From contig NC_134515.1 in NCBI RefSeq assembly GCF_027942865.1, positions 13,741,227-13,805,226 on the forward strand: a DNA stretch of 64,000 bases, written 5' to 3'. This DNA comes from Odontesthes bonariensis. Lineage: Eukaryota; Chordata; Actinopteri; Atheriniformes; Atherinopsidae. Position 1 is the stretch's first letter; each line of letters starts with the position of its first letter. Made by a program: the position numbers and the translations under genes. The notes beneath the pieces were generated by a model that saw nothing but the letters and a program-made list of their open reading frames with translations, made no database searches and was not told the DNA's origin. Of the stretch, positions 50,694 to 64,000 are shown in pieces.

Positions 50694-51569
50694 GTAAGTG
50701 ACTCATAGTTGGAGTCGTGAAAGTAGCTTGTTAAACGGCTTACCAGTCCTGTACAACTTGCAGTGCTTGCACTGCAACATTTATCCAGCCAGCTTCTGCT
50801 CTGTGGCTTAGCACCTACAGCCAGTGCGCCATACTACAACGTAAGCTAACGGTATAGGCTTCCTTGAAGGTGGCTCAGTAGCTAGCATGATAGCTAAGGA
50901 TTGATGGTTTAAAAGTGAGAAAGCTCTTCGTTTGGAGCTCGATTACTTTTGTTGCAGTGATTCTTTATAAACTAACGCTTATCGGCAAGTTTGGTCTAGT
51001 TGTATCTGTGAACCGAGCAACAACCTAAACCAGCGATTTGTCATGAGGATTAGCTTATTAGCCTCTTTGCTAGCTAGTTCCAACCGGCCACCCACCCAAG
51101 TTGACAGCTCAGTTTCTGACGATGCGAAGCAGAAATGTTACTGAAACTCAGCTAGTATTACTGATTATACGTCCACCCCTTTGCAAACTCATATCTATCC
51201 GGTACAGCTGTGAGAACTCCGTGTACTTGGGCTCAGCCTTAGATAAAGTTGCCACTCAGTGACAATGTCACACAGCACTTCATGCACGCTTTTATACTAC
51301 ATTGCTTTTGAAGGACAGTGTAGAATCTCATTGACTGTCAGACTTGTTTGTGACTTCTTAAATCTCGTCTATCTCTGTACATCCCAGCTGTCATTGAGAG
51401 CTGTCATCACCTATTGAACATTCACAGTCATAGAGTGTGTGTTGAAATAACAAGTTATAACAGTTTATCAGATCATAATTGTGCACTTCTTAACCATATC
51501 ACATGTTCGTACCTGAACACAATTTAGCATCTGTTCCAATACTAACAAATGTTTCCCCTCTCCATTTAG
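50694..51569 (+). other. prkar2a 5' UTR intron
   Basis: 876 bases from gtaagt to tccatttag; CpG-rich at first, then AT-rich. No other feature is seen. Confidence 0.55.
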
Positions 51570-51603
51570 ATAAATAAACGCTACCACTGAGCCACACACA
51601 GCC

Positions 51604-51850
51604 ATGAGTATTGAGATACCGGTGGGGTTGACGGAACTCCTGCAGGGCTACACCGTGGAGGTGTTGCGACAAAGGCCGTCAGACCTGGTGGATTTTGCAG
51701 TACAGTACTTCACCCGTTTGCGAGACTCGAGAAGTCAGGATGGGTCCAGCACAGGTGGCAAGCCGGGGAAAGGAGTGATGTTTGACGGAGAGCCGATGCA
51801 AACGGAGTCCAATGGAGATGATGACGAAGATGATGATTCTGACTTTGAGC
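51604..51850 (+). CDS. prkar2a: PKA type II regulatory subunit, first coding exon (partial gene)
   Basis: The exon (51570-51850) encodes residues 1-82 and one base of the next codon before gtaggt. The ATG has a good context (cagccATGa). RII subunits hold PKA inactive until cAMP binds and anchor the kinase through AKAPs. Residues 3-42 are the dimerisation/docking domain: [20 protein letters not shown], then [14 protein letters not shown]. The Ile residues at 3 and 5 help AKAP binding. A Gly/Ser linker and an acidic [11 protein letters not shown] (72-82) follow. [12 protein letters not shown] favours RII-alpha, while the MSIEIP start is more like RII-beta. The inhibitor RRxS site and both cAMP-binding domains must lie beyond the window. 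Sure of RII, fairly sure of alpha. Confidence 0.85.
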
Positions 51851-54800
51851 GTAGGTTGATGTTTTGTTGTCAAGCTTGTCAGCTATTGTGTTGAAAGTGT
51901 TTGTGAGAGCGAAATGGGACGGAATGAAAGAGCACTGCGAGTATGTTTTTGCAAGAGGTTTCGAGAAGGAGAGAGTGAGAATGTGAAGTCTGGAGCCTTT
52001 GTCAGAAAGCTCTGTCATCTCTTTCTTAGAGAGAGATTATCTTAGTAGGTGATGCCTGTTGTAATTTCATACCAACTGTCTTTGAGTTGACAGTTTGGGA
52101 AATAATCTCATCGAGGCCTTTTCCATCCTCATGTGTGGCTGTAAGAATCCCGCATTTTATTAATTTCAACTATCAACTCTGAAGGCCTTGAGAGTTCCAA
52201 CTTCTCTGAAAGTGTGCAGAAAGAAAAATCCCTGAAGTGCAAGCACTCAGTTTAGTTTATGAAGTGAATGCTCGTGCTTTCACGAGTGCCTTAAAAAAGG
52301 CAGTGCTCTGAAAATCAAACTGATATATATATATATAAAATAACAGAAACAAAAGTTGGGGTTGAAAAAAAAAATACTTATGTATTTTCTCCAAAATATT
52401 TGCATTTAAACTTTAGACATTTTGTGAAGTATATAGGCTTTGAGTATTTCGCTGTAATCGTTACATGGGTGCAATACTTTTTGCTTACGTCATTAAGAGT
52501 CTGGTAGGGTCTGCATGAGGCATGTGTCATAATCAGAGGGTGTGTATACTCTTTAAGGACATCTTGTGTAACTGCCAATTTGTTGTCTGAGAGTACTTTT
52601 CCTTGAATTTGATACATCCAACATATTCGCAGAGAACCTCTTAATGTGGATGAACAACTACACATCCGTGGGGCCTTGAGGTGCCTGTGTACACATCTGG
52701 AGCCTCTTATAATGCGGCCCTAAAGGTCATTCCCTGTATGTCACCCATGTCCTTTGCGCTTATTCCATTGTGGTTGACGGACTGGCTGAGGATGCAAGCT
52801 GCTCCATAGCTCAACTCTCCTCTGTGCTGCTGAGAGCTTGTGGCCTAGTTCACGTAGCTGTGTTACACTGTGAATGAAGGAGTTTGCTTTTTATAGTGTG
52901 CTGATCCACGGTGATCTGTGAAGGTTTTAGGAGTTTAAAAAAAAAAAAAATCACAGATATATATACGTTTAAAAAAAAATAAAAAAATGCGATGCTGTTT
53001 ATATGCGTGTGAATGTTAAATTGGCACAGTCCAAATGCTTCAGAAGTGAAACTGTAACTGGACAATTAGTCTTTTATCAAATCATTGGCAGATACCAAAG
53101 CATCTGGGAACATTTTGGACGTCATCACACCGGTTTTCTGAACATCATGCGTCATTCCTCTTATAAACCCGTTTCATTTGCGGATTATCTATATCTATCA
53201 TGTATCTATGCAAAATTCAACTCTGCTGGAAGTGGTATTGGCCAATCTTGTCAAGTGGTTTAAGCTGGCTTATGGTGAAGGGGAGATTCTGTTCCTATGC
53301 TTTCACAAGTGGAGTTAGGCTGCTGTTATACAGCTGTGACCTTAACTGGGGATGCAGAGCTGTGTATGTGCTTGTTTTTCCTACCTTGTGAGGATGAAAA
53401 TCTGACTACACACTAACTTATGGGGACTTCCTGTAAAAATGGGGTCAGAACTGTTTTCCTTATGAGTTCAAAGTGATTTTTGTGGCTAAAGACTTGTTTT
53501 GGGGTCGGGTTTAGAATTAGGTCATGGTTAGTCATTCAGTTGTGATTGGTAAGGTTAGGGGCTGGGAAATGCATTGTGTCAATGGAGAGTCTCCACGGGC
53601 ATATAAACTAGATCTCTGTGTGTGTATGTGCCCCCATGCACGTGTTCTATCTTTAAGTGTCTGTAAGTGATGCATATATTTCTGAAAGTTAATAGTTGTG
53701 TTCTGACTTTATTGCACACCAGTTCAAATTCCAACCTGATGACACCATGAGACAATCGCTCCCTAGTACTTCCCGATTAACAATCATTTGAGTGTTTTCC
53801 ATACCTCATCTAATGGGGCAATAAAGGACAGAACTGATACACTTGTGCTTTAGGGAGAAGCTTTTGCCTCGATGCTGAAGGTTACACACATGACTTCCAT
53901 GACATTATATTATCCAACCAGGCTTGTGCATACTTCCCTCAGGGGACATTCACTTCAGATGGGAACAACACAGGCCTGTATATCGAAAGAAATCATGTGC
54001 TTTTGTCGGACCACTGTTATAGCCTATAGGTGTAAACAGTTAAAAGTTTCTACAGAGGACATAAAAAAACATTTTATACTTGGAAAAATATCCTTTTTAA
54101 ATGTACAAAACAAGGACTGGTTTTCTTAGTTGCACTTATTATACAGGTGACACATACCCCTACTGCTCCTATTGATTTGAAGTCTTCCAACACCATGAAA
54201 CCAAAGACGAAGCCCATGGGTCAGAGAGTTTTATGGGGTTTTCAGTGATGACAACATTTCTGGCTGGATACCACTTGAGGCTCTTTGATGGATGTTAATA
54301 CTTTCCTTTTTTTTTTTTTGCAGTTATTTTCAAGTCTCTTAGAGTACACATTTTGTTAAAAATCTAAAATATTTACACATATTCTCTCGTCAGCACTAAG
54401 AAAATCTATCAGAGCTTGCACTCTTTCAGATCTTTGCAGAGGAAGTCATGTCCTTACCTAGAGCACAGGTGACATATTTCTGCTTTTGTCATACAACAAC
54501 TCAGTAAATAGGCCATTGACGCATTTTGGGTGTTGACCCTCCATTTAAGAAATATAGCTCTTGTGAAATTTTTATTGAGTTGAGACGGGATTGAACAACT
54601 CTGTAATAGAGGGCTAGTTTTGTTTAAGACTGATGCTTAATACAGTCTTGAGAATTTTGACGTTGTGCTGCAGTATATAAACATTTTTATCTGTTGCTTG
54701 CCAAAAAAAAAAAAAAAGACATTAACTTCACTGTGTTTACTTAGTTTAGCTGCTTACAGCTGTGATGATTCACCAGTATGCTCTTATCTGTTACACTGCG

Positions 54801-57450
54801 CTGCAGGAAATAATTGTTTTTGAGAGTGTATGTGAAACGCCTAATACGTAAATGAACTAGATGGCTGGTTTTGTTTTCCCATGGTTAGAGTCATATAGTT
54901 CTGAAACCATGACATCATATTTTGCATGCTTTGTTTCTCTAACTCTTGCTGCTTAAATCCACAGCAGGGTCCCTACACAGGCGTAAGCTGCTTAACAAAA
55001 GAAGATATAGTTTTCAGTACAAACTGTTGGACCTCCATCATTTGCGGTGATGTTGGTGATGCCAGAAGTAAGCCTCTGCTTTAGGCTGAGCAGCTCTTAA
55101 AAATTGTTCTATTGGCAGATTCTTTACGGCGCTGCAGATGCACGTTTCGCTGTACACCTCACTTCGACAATGAACCATGGGTTCTCGCAAGGAACTTAAG
55201 AATAACTATGAAAATCAGTGCTCCAAATGTCAATATAACCTGCTGTCTTAATGAAGACTTTCTTGTTGATTCCAGATCAAACGCATCATCTTTCTATCTT
55301 TCTAATATGTGCGTGTGTTTATTTTTCTTTGAGCTGGCCAGCGTAGCGTCGCTTTGGCAGCGTGTGCTCACCGAGAGAAACGCGAGAAGATGAATGGATG
55401 CCTCTGTAACTGAAAAGAGTGGGGCTATTTATAATAAGATGGATGGAGGGTGCGATGAGTTGCAGGGATGATAATCGAAATGAATTAAATATGTTTTTAT
55501 AGGAAAGACAGCGGGTGAAAATAGTGTCTGCATGAAAAAGTGAATGAGGGTGCATAGAGAGGCTCAGCGTCTAACTCTTTACAGAACACAAAGCTTTGCA
55601 GCTAGATGACAGTCACCTGAATACATAAAAGGCACAAATTATGGCTTTCATTCATTTAATATAGCTCTTTCCACAGATTAATGGGACATTTTAGTTAACT
55701 ATATCAAGAAACTGGAAGTTTACCTCCAAATCTCTGTTCAACTGCTTGAAGGAGTATTTTCTTCCCTCCAGGTTTTTTTTTTTTTTCAAAGCCCTACCAA
55801 GGTGTGTTGTTTTGATTATGTATAAACACCGATATTTTGGAAGCAAAAGACTCATAACATTACCAAAAGCCAGTGAAGTGTTTTCCTTTCCGTCGCAGTG
55901 GCGCTTTTTGATCAGTACGAACAAAACTTCCCAGATGGTTGGTGTTTATTTGGGACTGCAAATCTTCTGTTACTTAAACACACTTAAACACATTTAGTTG
56001 GCAGTAGACCCTGGCTTTGAGTACGTGCTGTAAAATATACAGTGCATCCCTCAAAATTCCGTGATGCATGGAAAAACTACAATCGGGTTGGTCAGTCCCT
56101 GTCTTATAAGTTTTAAATGTCTGAAATAATGTTGACTAAGTTCACTGACCAGTACTTAAGTATATTTGAAGTTTTCAGGCCCATATGTTGTTAATTTGTT
56201 AGTTTTTATTGAAATAAAAACATTTCAATAAGTTCTCGAACTCGGAAAAATATTCCCATTCATTCCAGGCATTCACATGCACTTTATTCATTGAGTTTCT
56301 AATGAGCTTGAAAAACAAAACCCCACAAACATTAAGCAGCTTTTAAACCCTCCACCACTGGAGCCCCAGGTCGACTTTAACTCTGTCTTATGGCTCTACA
56401 CAATTTACTGATCGTTGCTTCTTTTGTGATCATATCTTTGCACTCTTTGGCTCTCATTGGCTGAGATGTACCCCCCCCACCCGCCTCCCTCAGGGCTGTG
56501 TATCAACAGGATTATAAATTTGACCGTGCTGACCACATGTGCTGAAAAATCTGTGAACATGAACATCTGCAGATCCATATGCTTTTGGAATCTTTTTCAT
56601 TTTCTTTCTTTTCTTTTTCTTTTTTTTTTTGTTTAAAGCCTCACTTTTATTTAGCTCAAGGAATAATCATAAATAACGTGTTGAATTTCTGCCTCTGACC
56701 TCTTTCTGCCGCCGCTGCACTTCATCACCATCTTCTCATTATCGTTGCCTCACACTCTGTGACCCCCCCCAAACCCTTTTGCCCCACTATTGATTTTCCT
56801 CTCACAGTTCTCCTCTGCATTTCTCTTGCATATTTTCCCTTTACCCTATAAGGTAGAGGGGTGATTTTACTTTGTCTAATACTGTAGATCGATTTTAGTT
56901 TTGCTTTTTGACATTCATATCCTGTTACGTAAGATGAATGAACATTATCCCGAGTTCCTACAGGCCCTGATAATTAGTGCAAAAACTAAAGCCGACATGT
57001 CTGTATTTGTTATTCGCTCAGGGCTCTGTGTGTGCATTTATGGTGAAACACTGTTGTTTTAAGTAATTAAAAATTTAGAGGGAGCGCATATGGAATTGTA
57101 GATTTGCCCGTGTTTGTATGAATGTGGCTGGTTTCAGTGTTAAGCTGTGCAACAGGTGACTGCTAAATATGTAGCAGTGTACGTATAACAGGCTTTTTGC
57201 TTACTTAAAGTTTCATTTATGGTTCTGATTACAACCGCAGTGCCTATGATATAATCAGCAGCCTTGTGCAGTAGGTAAGCTGTAGCCTGACATGCTCTTA
57301 CCCAGAAATCTGTTTCACTGTTTACTTTTCAGTAAAAAAGTTGAATGCAAGACTTTTTGTGTGGTATAATATTGTTCTGCACAATGTTGATAGTTTGATT
57401 CACAACATAATATTTACAAGACTTGCTCAATATCACTGCCAGTGCCGACA
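51851..57450 (+). other. prkar2a intron, first part
   Basis: I looked for an exon coding for an RRxSVCAE-type inhibitor site and saw none. Contents are AT-rich DNA with small (AT)n (52322-52338) and poly-A runs (52365-52375, 52936-52950, 54703-54717). Confidence 0.5.
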
Positions 57451-57454
57451 TTAA

Positions 57455-58055
57455 AGCTGCAGTCTGCAAGATTTGTTGTTGTCATACGTAAATTCCTACT
57501 TTTTGGCATTTTAAGAGTTTACATGATCTATCAGAACGCTTGAAGTTGAAAACGGTGACCTCCGTAGTCGCAAAATGCAAGAAATGCTTATTTTTTTAAC
57601 CGAAAAATAAAAAGTTATTCAACTTCCTGTCCCGCCCCTTCAAAACACATGAGAACTCGTGCACGTAGACGTGCACGCCAGATGCGCCTACACGACTCCT
57701 CATTCATCAACTCACCTGTCATTTGCGATCATGGAAGACACAGTAAGAGAGTAGCCCGTAATGAAGTTCAATAGTCTAGATAAATAAGCGTGGGGACGAG
57801 CCTACCTTGTATCGCGCGTGCACAATCGGTGATTGACAGGCAGCAGAGCCCAGCTCGTAAACCTGATTGGTTACCTTTTACCGGTCCGGTCTGCAATTTT
57901 GTAAACAAACCTGCTGGCTTTGGAGGGACCTAGCGGGACATATAGGGGACCTAGAGAATTCATTTTTTTTTGTATTGGGGTATTTAATGTACTACTTTCA
58001 GAATCCCCGGACAGTTCCAGGCATTATGCTTGAAAAAGAGTTGCAGACTGCAGCT
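57455..58055. mobile_element. non-autonomous DNA transposon flanked by TTAA
   Basis: A 601-bp element has inverted ends AGCTGCAGTCTGCAA, exact over 15 bases, between TTAA at 57451-57454 and TTAA at 58056-58059. The interior is CpG-rich and has no transposase. TTAA duplication is typical of piggyBac and Kolobok elements; the end sequence alone does not let me choose. Confidence 0.8.
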
Positions 58056-58059
58056 TTAA

Positions 58060-61000
58060 GTCAGTGAAAGGAAAAAAAGATGGCCTGCAACCCCTAAAGC
58101 ATGTAGCTGCCACGCTCTGCGCACCTTGAAACCGAAGCTGAAGTTTGTAGCGATAGTTGAGATGATGCTTTTATCCTTTTAGATTGAATTGAAACAAATG
58201 TGCTCAAAAATAAAGAATCGGTTGTGAGTACACCTGCTTAAAAATGCCAGGTAAAATTATTTCCCATCGCCAGTAGTAGCATGTTACGCAAAGATCAATA
58301 GTGCAAGAGCTGTTCAACATCATTGACAAAACTGCACCCCCTCTACTGAACACAGTGCTCAGGCAATGAAGTAAGACAATGAAGGAAGAGGCTTCTTCTG
58401 CTCCAGCATAAATGTATAGTAACTGTTTTTATTCTTTAGACTGCAATATGATTTCCTGTTTTGGGATTCACAAAGTATCATTCAATTTAGTGTTGGTCCT
58501 TGGTGCTCTGGAGGCTACACTGTAATCGTAACCGTGGAGAAACTACATCTCTCTCTACGACAACACGGAGGGATCTCATTACACTATATTCTGACTGTGC
58601 TCCACAGCCAAGCATTGACCAGGGTAGCTTACTGGTAGAGCATCAGAATCCGAGCCAACTTAAATAAAAAGACCAAAATAATATTGCCTTTTTCAAAGAC
58701 TGATTAGCTCATTTTCCCTGACTTATTTGTGATAAAACAGCCGCTGTGATGCATTAAATCTGTTGCAAAGAATGCGACCAAAGCATGCCAGACAACAGGG
58801 CTTTTGGTACTAGAGCGTAAACATTCAAAGTTGAAATGCAGGAGAAAAAAAATCTCAGCGTCTTAGAGAGACTCATCACCTGTCAAAGTGCCCTTCCACC
58901 CAGCAGCATTTCAACAGAGCTTACTGATGAGTCAGAGATGATGACATTATTTAATGCTGCTCATAAACTGTATTGTTGTGGTGCTAAAGGCACTGTGACC
59001 CGCAGTTTTAGGTGTTGTACCATTGCAAGCAATGCAAAAAGTCTGTCTGGAGCCCAGTGTCTTGTCTCTTTTTGTCCATGAGTTTTCTCTGTGGCAAACG
59101 TGTTCTTGTAAAGAAAAAGTGAGCTTTTCCCGCTCATGTTTCCAAATTAGCATTTGCACACGGATGTAAATTGAACACCTTACCATTGCACTCAAAGCCT
59201 GATGCTAGTGGGTGTTAGCAGGTCTGTTTTTGTCCTGACAAAAGGAAAAGGGTGTTTTAGAAATCCTGCGGGCTTGTAGTACTTTGGCAGTGTTATTGCT
59301 GAACTTAAACAGACACACTAGTACAGCGGGATGAAAGCTAACAACATTGTGTGCCACTTAATCCAGCTACAGCACAGTCTCTGCCATGATCATATGCAGA
59401 ACCAACATGGAGGGTGGTGCTGACGTCTTTTGTTGTTTTTAAATGTTTCTGTGATTGTTCCTTTTACATACCGTTAAGAGTACAGACCATCATTTGTTGA
59501 CCAATGAGTGTTTAGCAAGTAAACTGCTACGGATAATGAGAGGTATGATTAGTGCACTAATTGGCTGAGACTTTAGCATAGACACAGGCAAAGGCTACGT
59601 GGAAGTAGAGAACTTTTTACGTAATCAATCTTTTTGAATATTATTGAAAAGGAGGATCCAGCACTGGATTGTGTTTAGATCCTAGTCTCTCTGTGAATTT
59701 TCCTCCCTTGTAATGGACCTAGTATTTATAACGCCACCAGTAGCCATTACTTACCAGATTACAGCTGTGATGTCCCGTTTTGTTGTTTACAAACTGAAAA
59801 AGAGGGCTGATTTAAGTGGTTTTACCATTTTAAACCACTTTGCTGTTTTGCAACACAAAATTTGTTTTTGTTCACTGTGAAATATAATTTGAAGAATTTA
59901 CAAAGTTCATTGTTAGACATTCTTAACACTAATTTTCGTGCTCTTTGTTCGTACTGTGTGCTTTGCTTTTTTTCATATTTGCACCGAATTACTTTCATGC
60001 CTGTTTCTCGTCCTTTTGTTCAACCTTAAAACAGTCATAGCAGTCTTTCTGCTTTTGCCTCATTCCTTCAAAAGGCACTGTCTGCTGATTCATTTACCTT
60101 CAAGCCTGCCTAGCTGCTGTCACCTTTGCTTTTCTTATCTTTTTTTTTAACTGTTTCTCTGAATCACTGCTGCCTTATCCAACAACCTTTCTCTCAGTCT
60201 TCTCCACCTTTCTCTAAATGTGTTTCTTTATTTTTCTATGTCCTGCTCTTCTGTCAACGTGACTTTTTTTGGATTTATTTTCTAATTATTGTTGATTATT
60301 TGTGGCAGTGGTTGCTGGGGTGCGCTCAGTTCTTAGGCCACAGTTGAGGTTACAAATACAGAAGGACAAAATGCCTAAACCATGTGAAACAAGATGACGC
60401 TGATAAGGCCATAGCAGGGGAGATTGTTGTACAATGCGGTTTGCTTGTATATACTGATACACATCATTTGAACTTTGGTACTTCCTCATTCTCTGTCCTC
60501 AAACCATCTTTAGTGGCACTACAGAAAAATGAGGAAATGGTAGGAGATGATGGGTTTTAAGTGGGCGTACGTTATCCTCTGCTTTTCCAAGTTTGAGTTG
60601 ACATGTTTCCCCTTCTCTCAACACACACTTTCCCTTGAGATTTTCCTCACCGACACACTTTCATCAGTCACATTTTTCAAAAATCATATCATTGTATGAT
60701 GCCAGTCCTTTCAGTCAACATTTGACCAATTCACAACAGAGATGTCACCATGCGTCTCACTCCAGACCGCCCTGTTTCCATCCATCGCCAACGCAGATAA
60801 ACATGGGGATTACATACAATTGTATAAGATAATTACCAGATAAAACTGTTATGTTTCTGCTTCTTCTTCAGTCTCGATTACTCATGTAGCCACTGTTGAT
60901 ATTTTCTGTTTTCCCATCACTTTTAAAGTTTTCTTTTTTTAAGCCTGACATTTGAATGTCTGTAACATTTAATTTATTTTCACGCTTGATAGCACCATCA

Positions 61001-64000
61001 GGCCACTTAAGCCGAGCAGCATCCAGTGTGCGCTGGGTTGACCTATGCAGATAGAACCTTGTTGTGTCTCCGTGTAGGTCTTAATGTTGCGGTAGACAAT
61101 ATTGTTGTTATTAATTCACAACTAACAATAATTTGCTTTAGGGTCTGCAGTACACCAGCTCTTTAATCTATACCGGTATTTTTTTTCAAAGTGTTTTATT
61201 CTGATATAATCTGATACCATCTGATTTCTCCTGCTCCTTGGCGAAGCCCAACCTTTCCCTCTGTGTTTGTCAGTAACAAGCTGAGCTACTCTTATTTGAA
61301 ACTTTTTCGCATTATTGCAAACTTGGCAGCTTAGTTTTTAAAAGAAGAAAAAGAAATCAACGTTACATGCAGCGGCATGTTGGATAAACTGTGATTTTAT
61401 TCTGTGGTAAAATTCAGTGGAACAGAGTTAGCAGAACAGCCCTCTTTTCCTCCCTCACCAAAGTGCATTCTCAGTCACTTTTCATGCAAGTACCACTAAT
61501 ATCAAGACACAGTCTTAGTCAAAAGATGATTTTCATCCCATGACTTTGCATTTCTAAAATCATTGACCGCAGCTTATATTCTAAAATGTGTTATTTCACT
61601 TTGCAGCTGTATATTATCAAACAGGGACAACCCGTTGTCCTGTTTTACATCTCAGTTATGTGCCTCAATACAGGAGAAGCAGGAGAAGAAAACCTTGAAG
61701 GGCTCTAGTTTGATTACATTCTTTAAATAAGAGGTCGAGACATAATTTGGATGGCGTTCATTTTAAATACGTCTCCCTATTTGTATAAAATGAGAAATTT
61801 GGAAAGTCTTTTCCTGGAAAAGGTCATGTCGTTTTTGCACTTTTTAATTTGTCCTCGTTTGTTTTATGTTTTTTTTCCCCCACGTTCACAAATGAAAGAC
61901 TACTCCTGCATTAGATCAGAGTGCCCATTATGTCAGGAGACTTCTGCAACCTAGAGAAAACATGCTTTGAATACTTTGAGATCTGCTTCTTTTAGGGTCT
62001 ATGTGTTCAAACAAGAGTTTACCTTGTACAACTGGCTGATGTTTATAGAGAAACCCCAATAAACTGTGGGTATAAGCATTAACCAAATTTAAAATGAATA
62101 ACCGTTTTGGTTGCTTAACATTTGATGCCATAGATCTGTTCGGGCGGGAAGCATTCACTTTATTGTTGGGAAATTTAAGCATTTATTTATTTATTTATTT
62201 ATTTATTTAATAACACTTATTGCCATTATTTCCCTTGCCTTTTCAACAAGAAAAACAGCTGTCAACATGGGTTTTGACGCTGAATACTAGAGTGAACATG
62301 AAATATTAAAATGTGTTCTATGATGAGTCTATATGTACAGTACATGAATAGGAACTAATTTACAAATTATTATTGGAAGCGTGGATGTATGTGAATGTAT
62401 AAGCGCTCGATTCACCAGCTCTTTTTTTTAATTAAACAGTGACTGCTTACTAAACATGGTAACATTTAGAATAGATGGACTGGCCATCACCACTTGTTTG
62501 CATTTCTTGACCTTCTTGATGGCAGATAAATTCCGTAAACTCACCAAGGTTTCGAGGCCTGTGGGTTGCATAGCATTTATTTCACTTTCACCCAACACGT
62601 GCAAAGACAAAGAGTTGTAAAATGGGTCACACAAGCACATTTAATTTGTCCTCTCTCGTTGGTTTTCCTCGACTATGTCTTATTGGTCACAGAGCAAATA
62701 ACAGACACATGTTCTGTAACAGTCACTCTATTGTACATTACTGGTTGCTTATTCTTTAATCATATATTTAATTTTATTGTCCTCCTGTTTCCTTTCAACC
62801 CACTCGTCGTCACAATCCCCCGGTCTTCCTTGCTCTGTGCGTGTTGGTCTCAGTATACAGGCCCAATCTCATTAGACTAGATGGCTTAGAGAGAAGGGGT
62901 TATTAAGACGGTTTAGCTGAGTGCCTTGGGTATGGTAAGAAAGGTTATTAACAAGGGGAAGAAGTGCAGCCAAAGAAGGGAAAACATGAATGACAGAAGA
63001 AAACGGAACGATAAACATATGTGTTAGAGCTGTCATTAAATGCCAGCCAGAGACTGCTCAGCTGACCGTCGGCTTCAGAATTTGTCGACCCGGTTATCCA
63101 CTATATAAGACGGGGTCTAAATACCGTGTAGAGGTAGTTGTGTTGGTCCGCGTGTACGCCGATTGTTTTTGTCAAATTCTTCAAAACTGACCGATACAAA
63201 CTATGAATTCTCTTTTTAAGAAGTATCGCCAGATTGAGCTCATTCTTCTGCCATTGAGCTCTGTTTTTGTCCAAAAAGGAGTAAAAATGCAACAGAGCCA
63301 CGCTGTGTAACTGGATGACATAATAGGGATGGCTTTATTACTTCCACAGAAAGTAGCTTAATATCTGAACTGAACTGAATCTCTGCATGTGCGTTTACAG
63401 TTGTAGATTTCACTCGTTTGATTATAAAAACAAAAGTATGTGAGTGGGTTGATAAATATATTGGGCCAGCTGTTAATATACCTGGGCTGCCCGCCCAAAA
63501 GCTCTTCTTCTTTTGACCTGTGCACAAGTTCATTAACTCCTAAAGGGCATTTGTAAGATAACAAAGTCTATTATGTAGCTTTTGGGAATACAGCATTGAC
63601 TGAAGTACGGAGTCACTTGACAAGAATATGCTAAATTTTAGGCACTGAAATAACTGAGAACAATTGTCATTAATATGTTCCTCTTTTTGACCTTAATAAC
63701 CCTCAACTTGAATGATAAAGTAACTGTCACACATCCTTGGGCAGCAGTTACGACATTTTTGGAAAAGAGATGACAGTTGGTTTTCCTGACAAATTGACTA
63801 GAGAAGACAAAGACTAGCATGCAACGGTAACAAGTAACTGCATCACACACTGCCCCAGCTATTTTCAGCACAAATGTGGAAAAATTGTGCTTTTTTATTA
63901 TATTCTACATTATTGCTGTCATTTCTTTTTGCTGGTGAGGAACCTTCACATAGTGTCCTTGGGTCAAGGAGGAGGCCACGTTGAGCTAAATCTATGCTTT
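58060..64000 (+). other. prkar2a intron, last visible part
   Basis: No supported exon to the end of the window. There is an (ATTT)n run at 62181-62209 and T-rich patches at 59950-60300. Minus-strand open frames near 63100-63870 look random. Confidence 0.45.
62181..62209. repeat. (ATTT)n microsatellite
   Basis: About seven perfect tetranucleotide units. Confidence 0.95.

Overview
The window looks like nuclear DNA of a teleost fish, probably a percomorph. Genes are split by GT-AG introns of 0.2 to 13.5 kb. The repeats are typical of fish: an L2-clade LINE, tRNA-like SINEs ending in GGAT units, short non-autonomous DNA transposons and (TA)n tracts. There is no operon, CRISPR array or prokaryotic or viral gene. 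I found three protein-coding genes, all on the + strand. The exon models are my own and rest on intact splice sites, matching intron phases and recognisable protein families.

Layout. (1) 1104-5230: the 3' end of an SLC26 anion exchanger, most like slc26a6. Five exons encode most of the cytoplasmic STAS domain and a PDZ-ligand-like C-terminus; the membrane part lies upstream of the window. (2) 5231-10476: intergenic DNA with one SINE flanked by target-site duplications. (3) 10477-41320: a complete seven-exon mgll (monoglyceride lipase) gene of 344 codons with the Ser-Asp-His triad intact. Intron 1 (13.5 kb) holds an 8-bp-TSD DNA element, a perfect 19-bp hairpin, an internally deleted L2 LINE and smaller LINE tails. 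(4) 41321-49840: intergenic DNA with a truncated SINE and a 0.1-kb (TA)n tract. (5) 49841 to the end: a CpG-rich promoter, a noncoding first exon and the first coding exon of prkar2a (PKA regulatory subunit RII). At least 12 kb of its next intron follows, including a 0.6-kb element between TTAA sites.

The genes do not form one pathway. SLC26A6 exchanges chloride for bicarbonate, oxalate or sulfate at apical membranes. MGL hydrolyses 2-arachidonoylglycerol and other monoacylglycerols. RII inhibits the PKA catalytic subunit and anchors it through AKAPs. Their adjacency is a synteny feature: as I recall, the human counterparts SLC26A6 and PRKAR2A are both in 3p21.31, while MGLL is in 3q21.

The best candidates for follow-up are a hydrophobic N-terminal extension of the lipase with a splice-acceptor-like site buried in its coding sequence, the replacement of two lid cysteines in the lipase, and a tandem CAGCAG acceptor in slc26a6. 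I found no convincing new multi-gene system.
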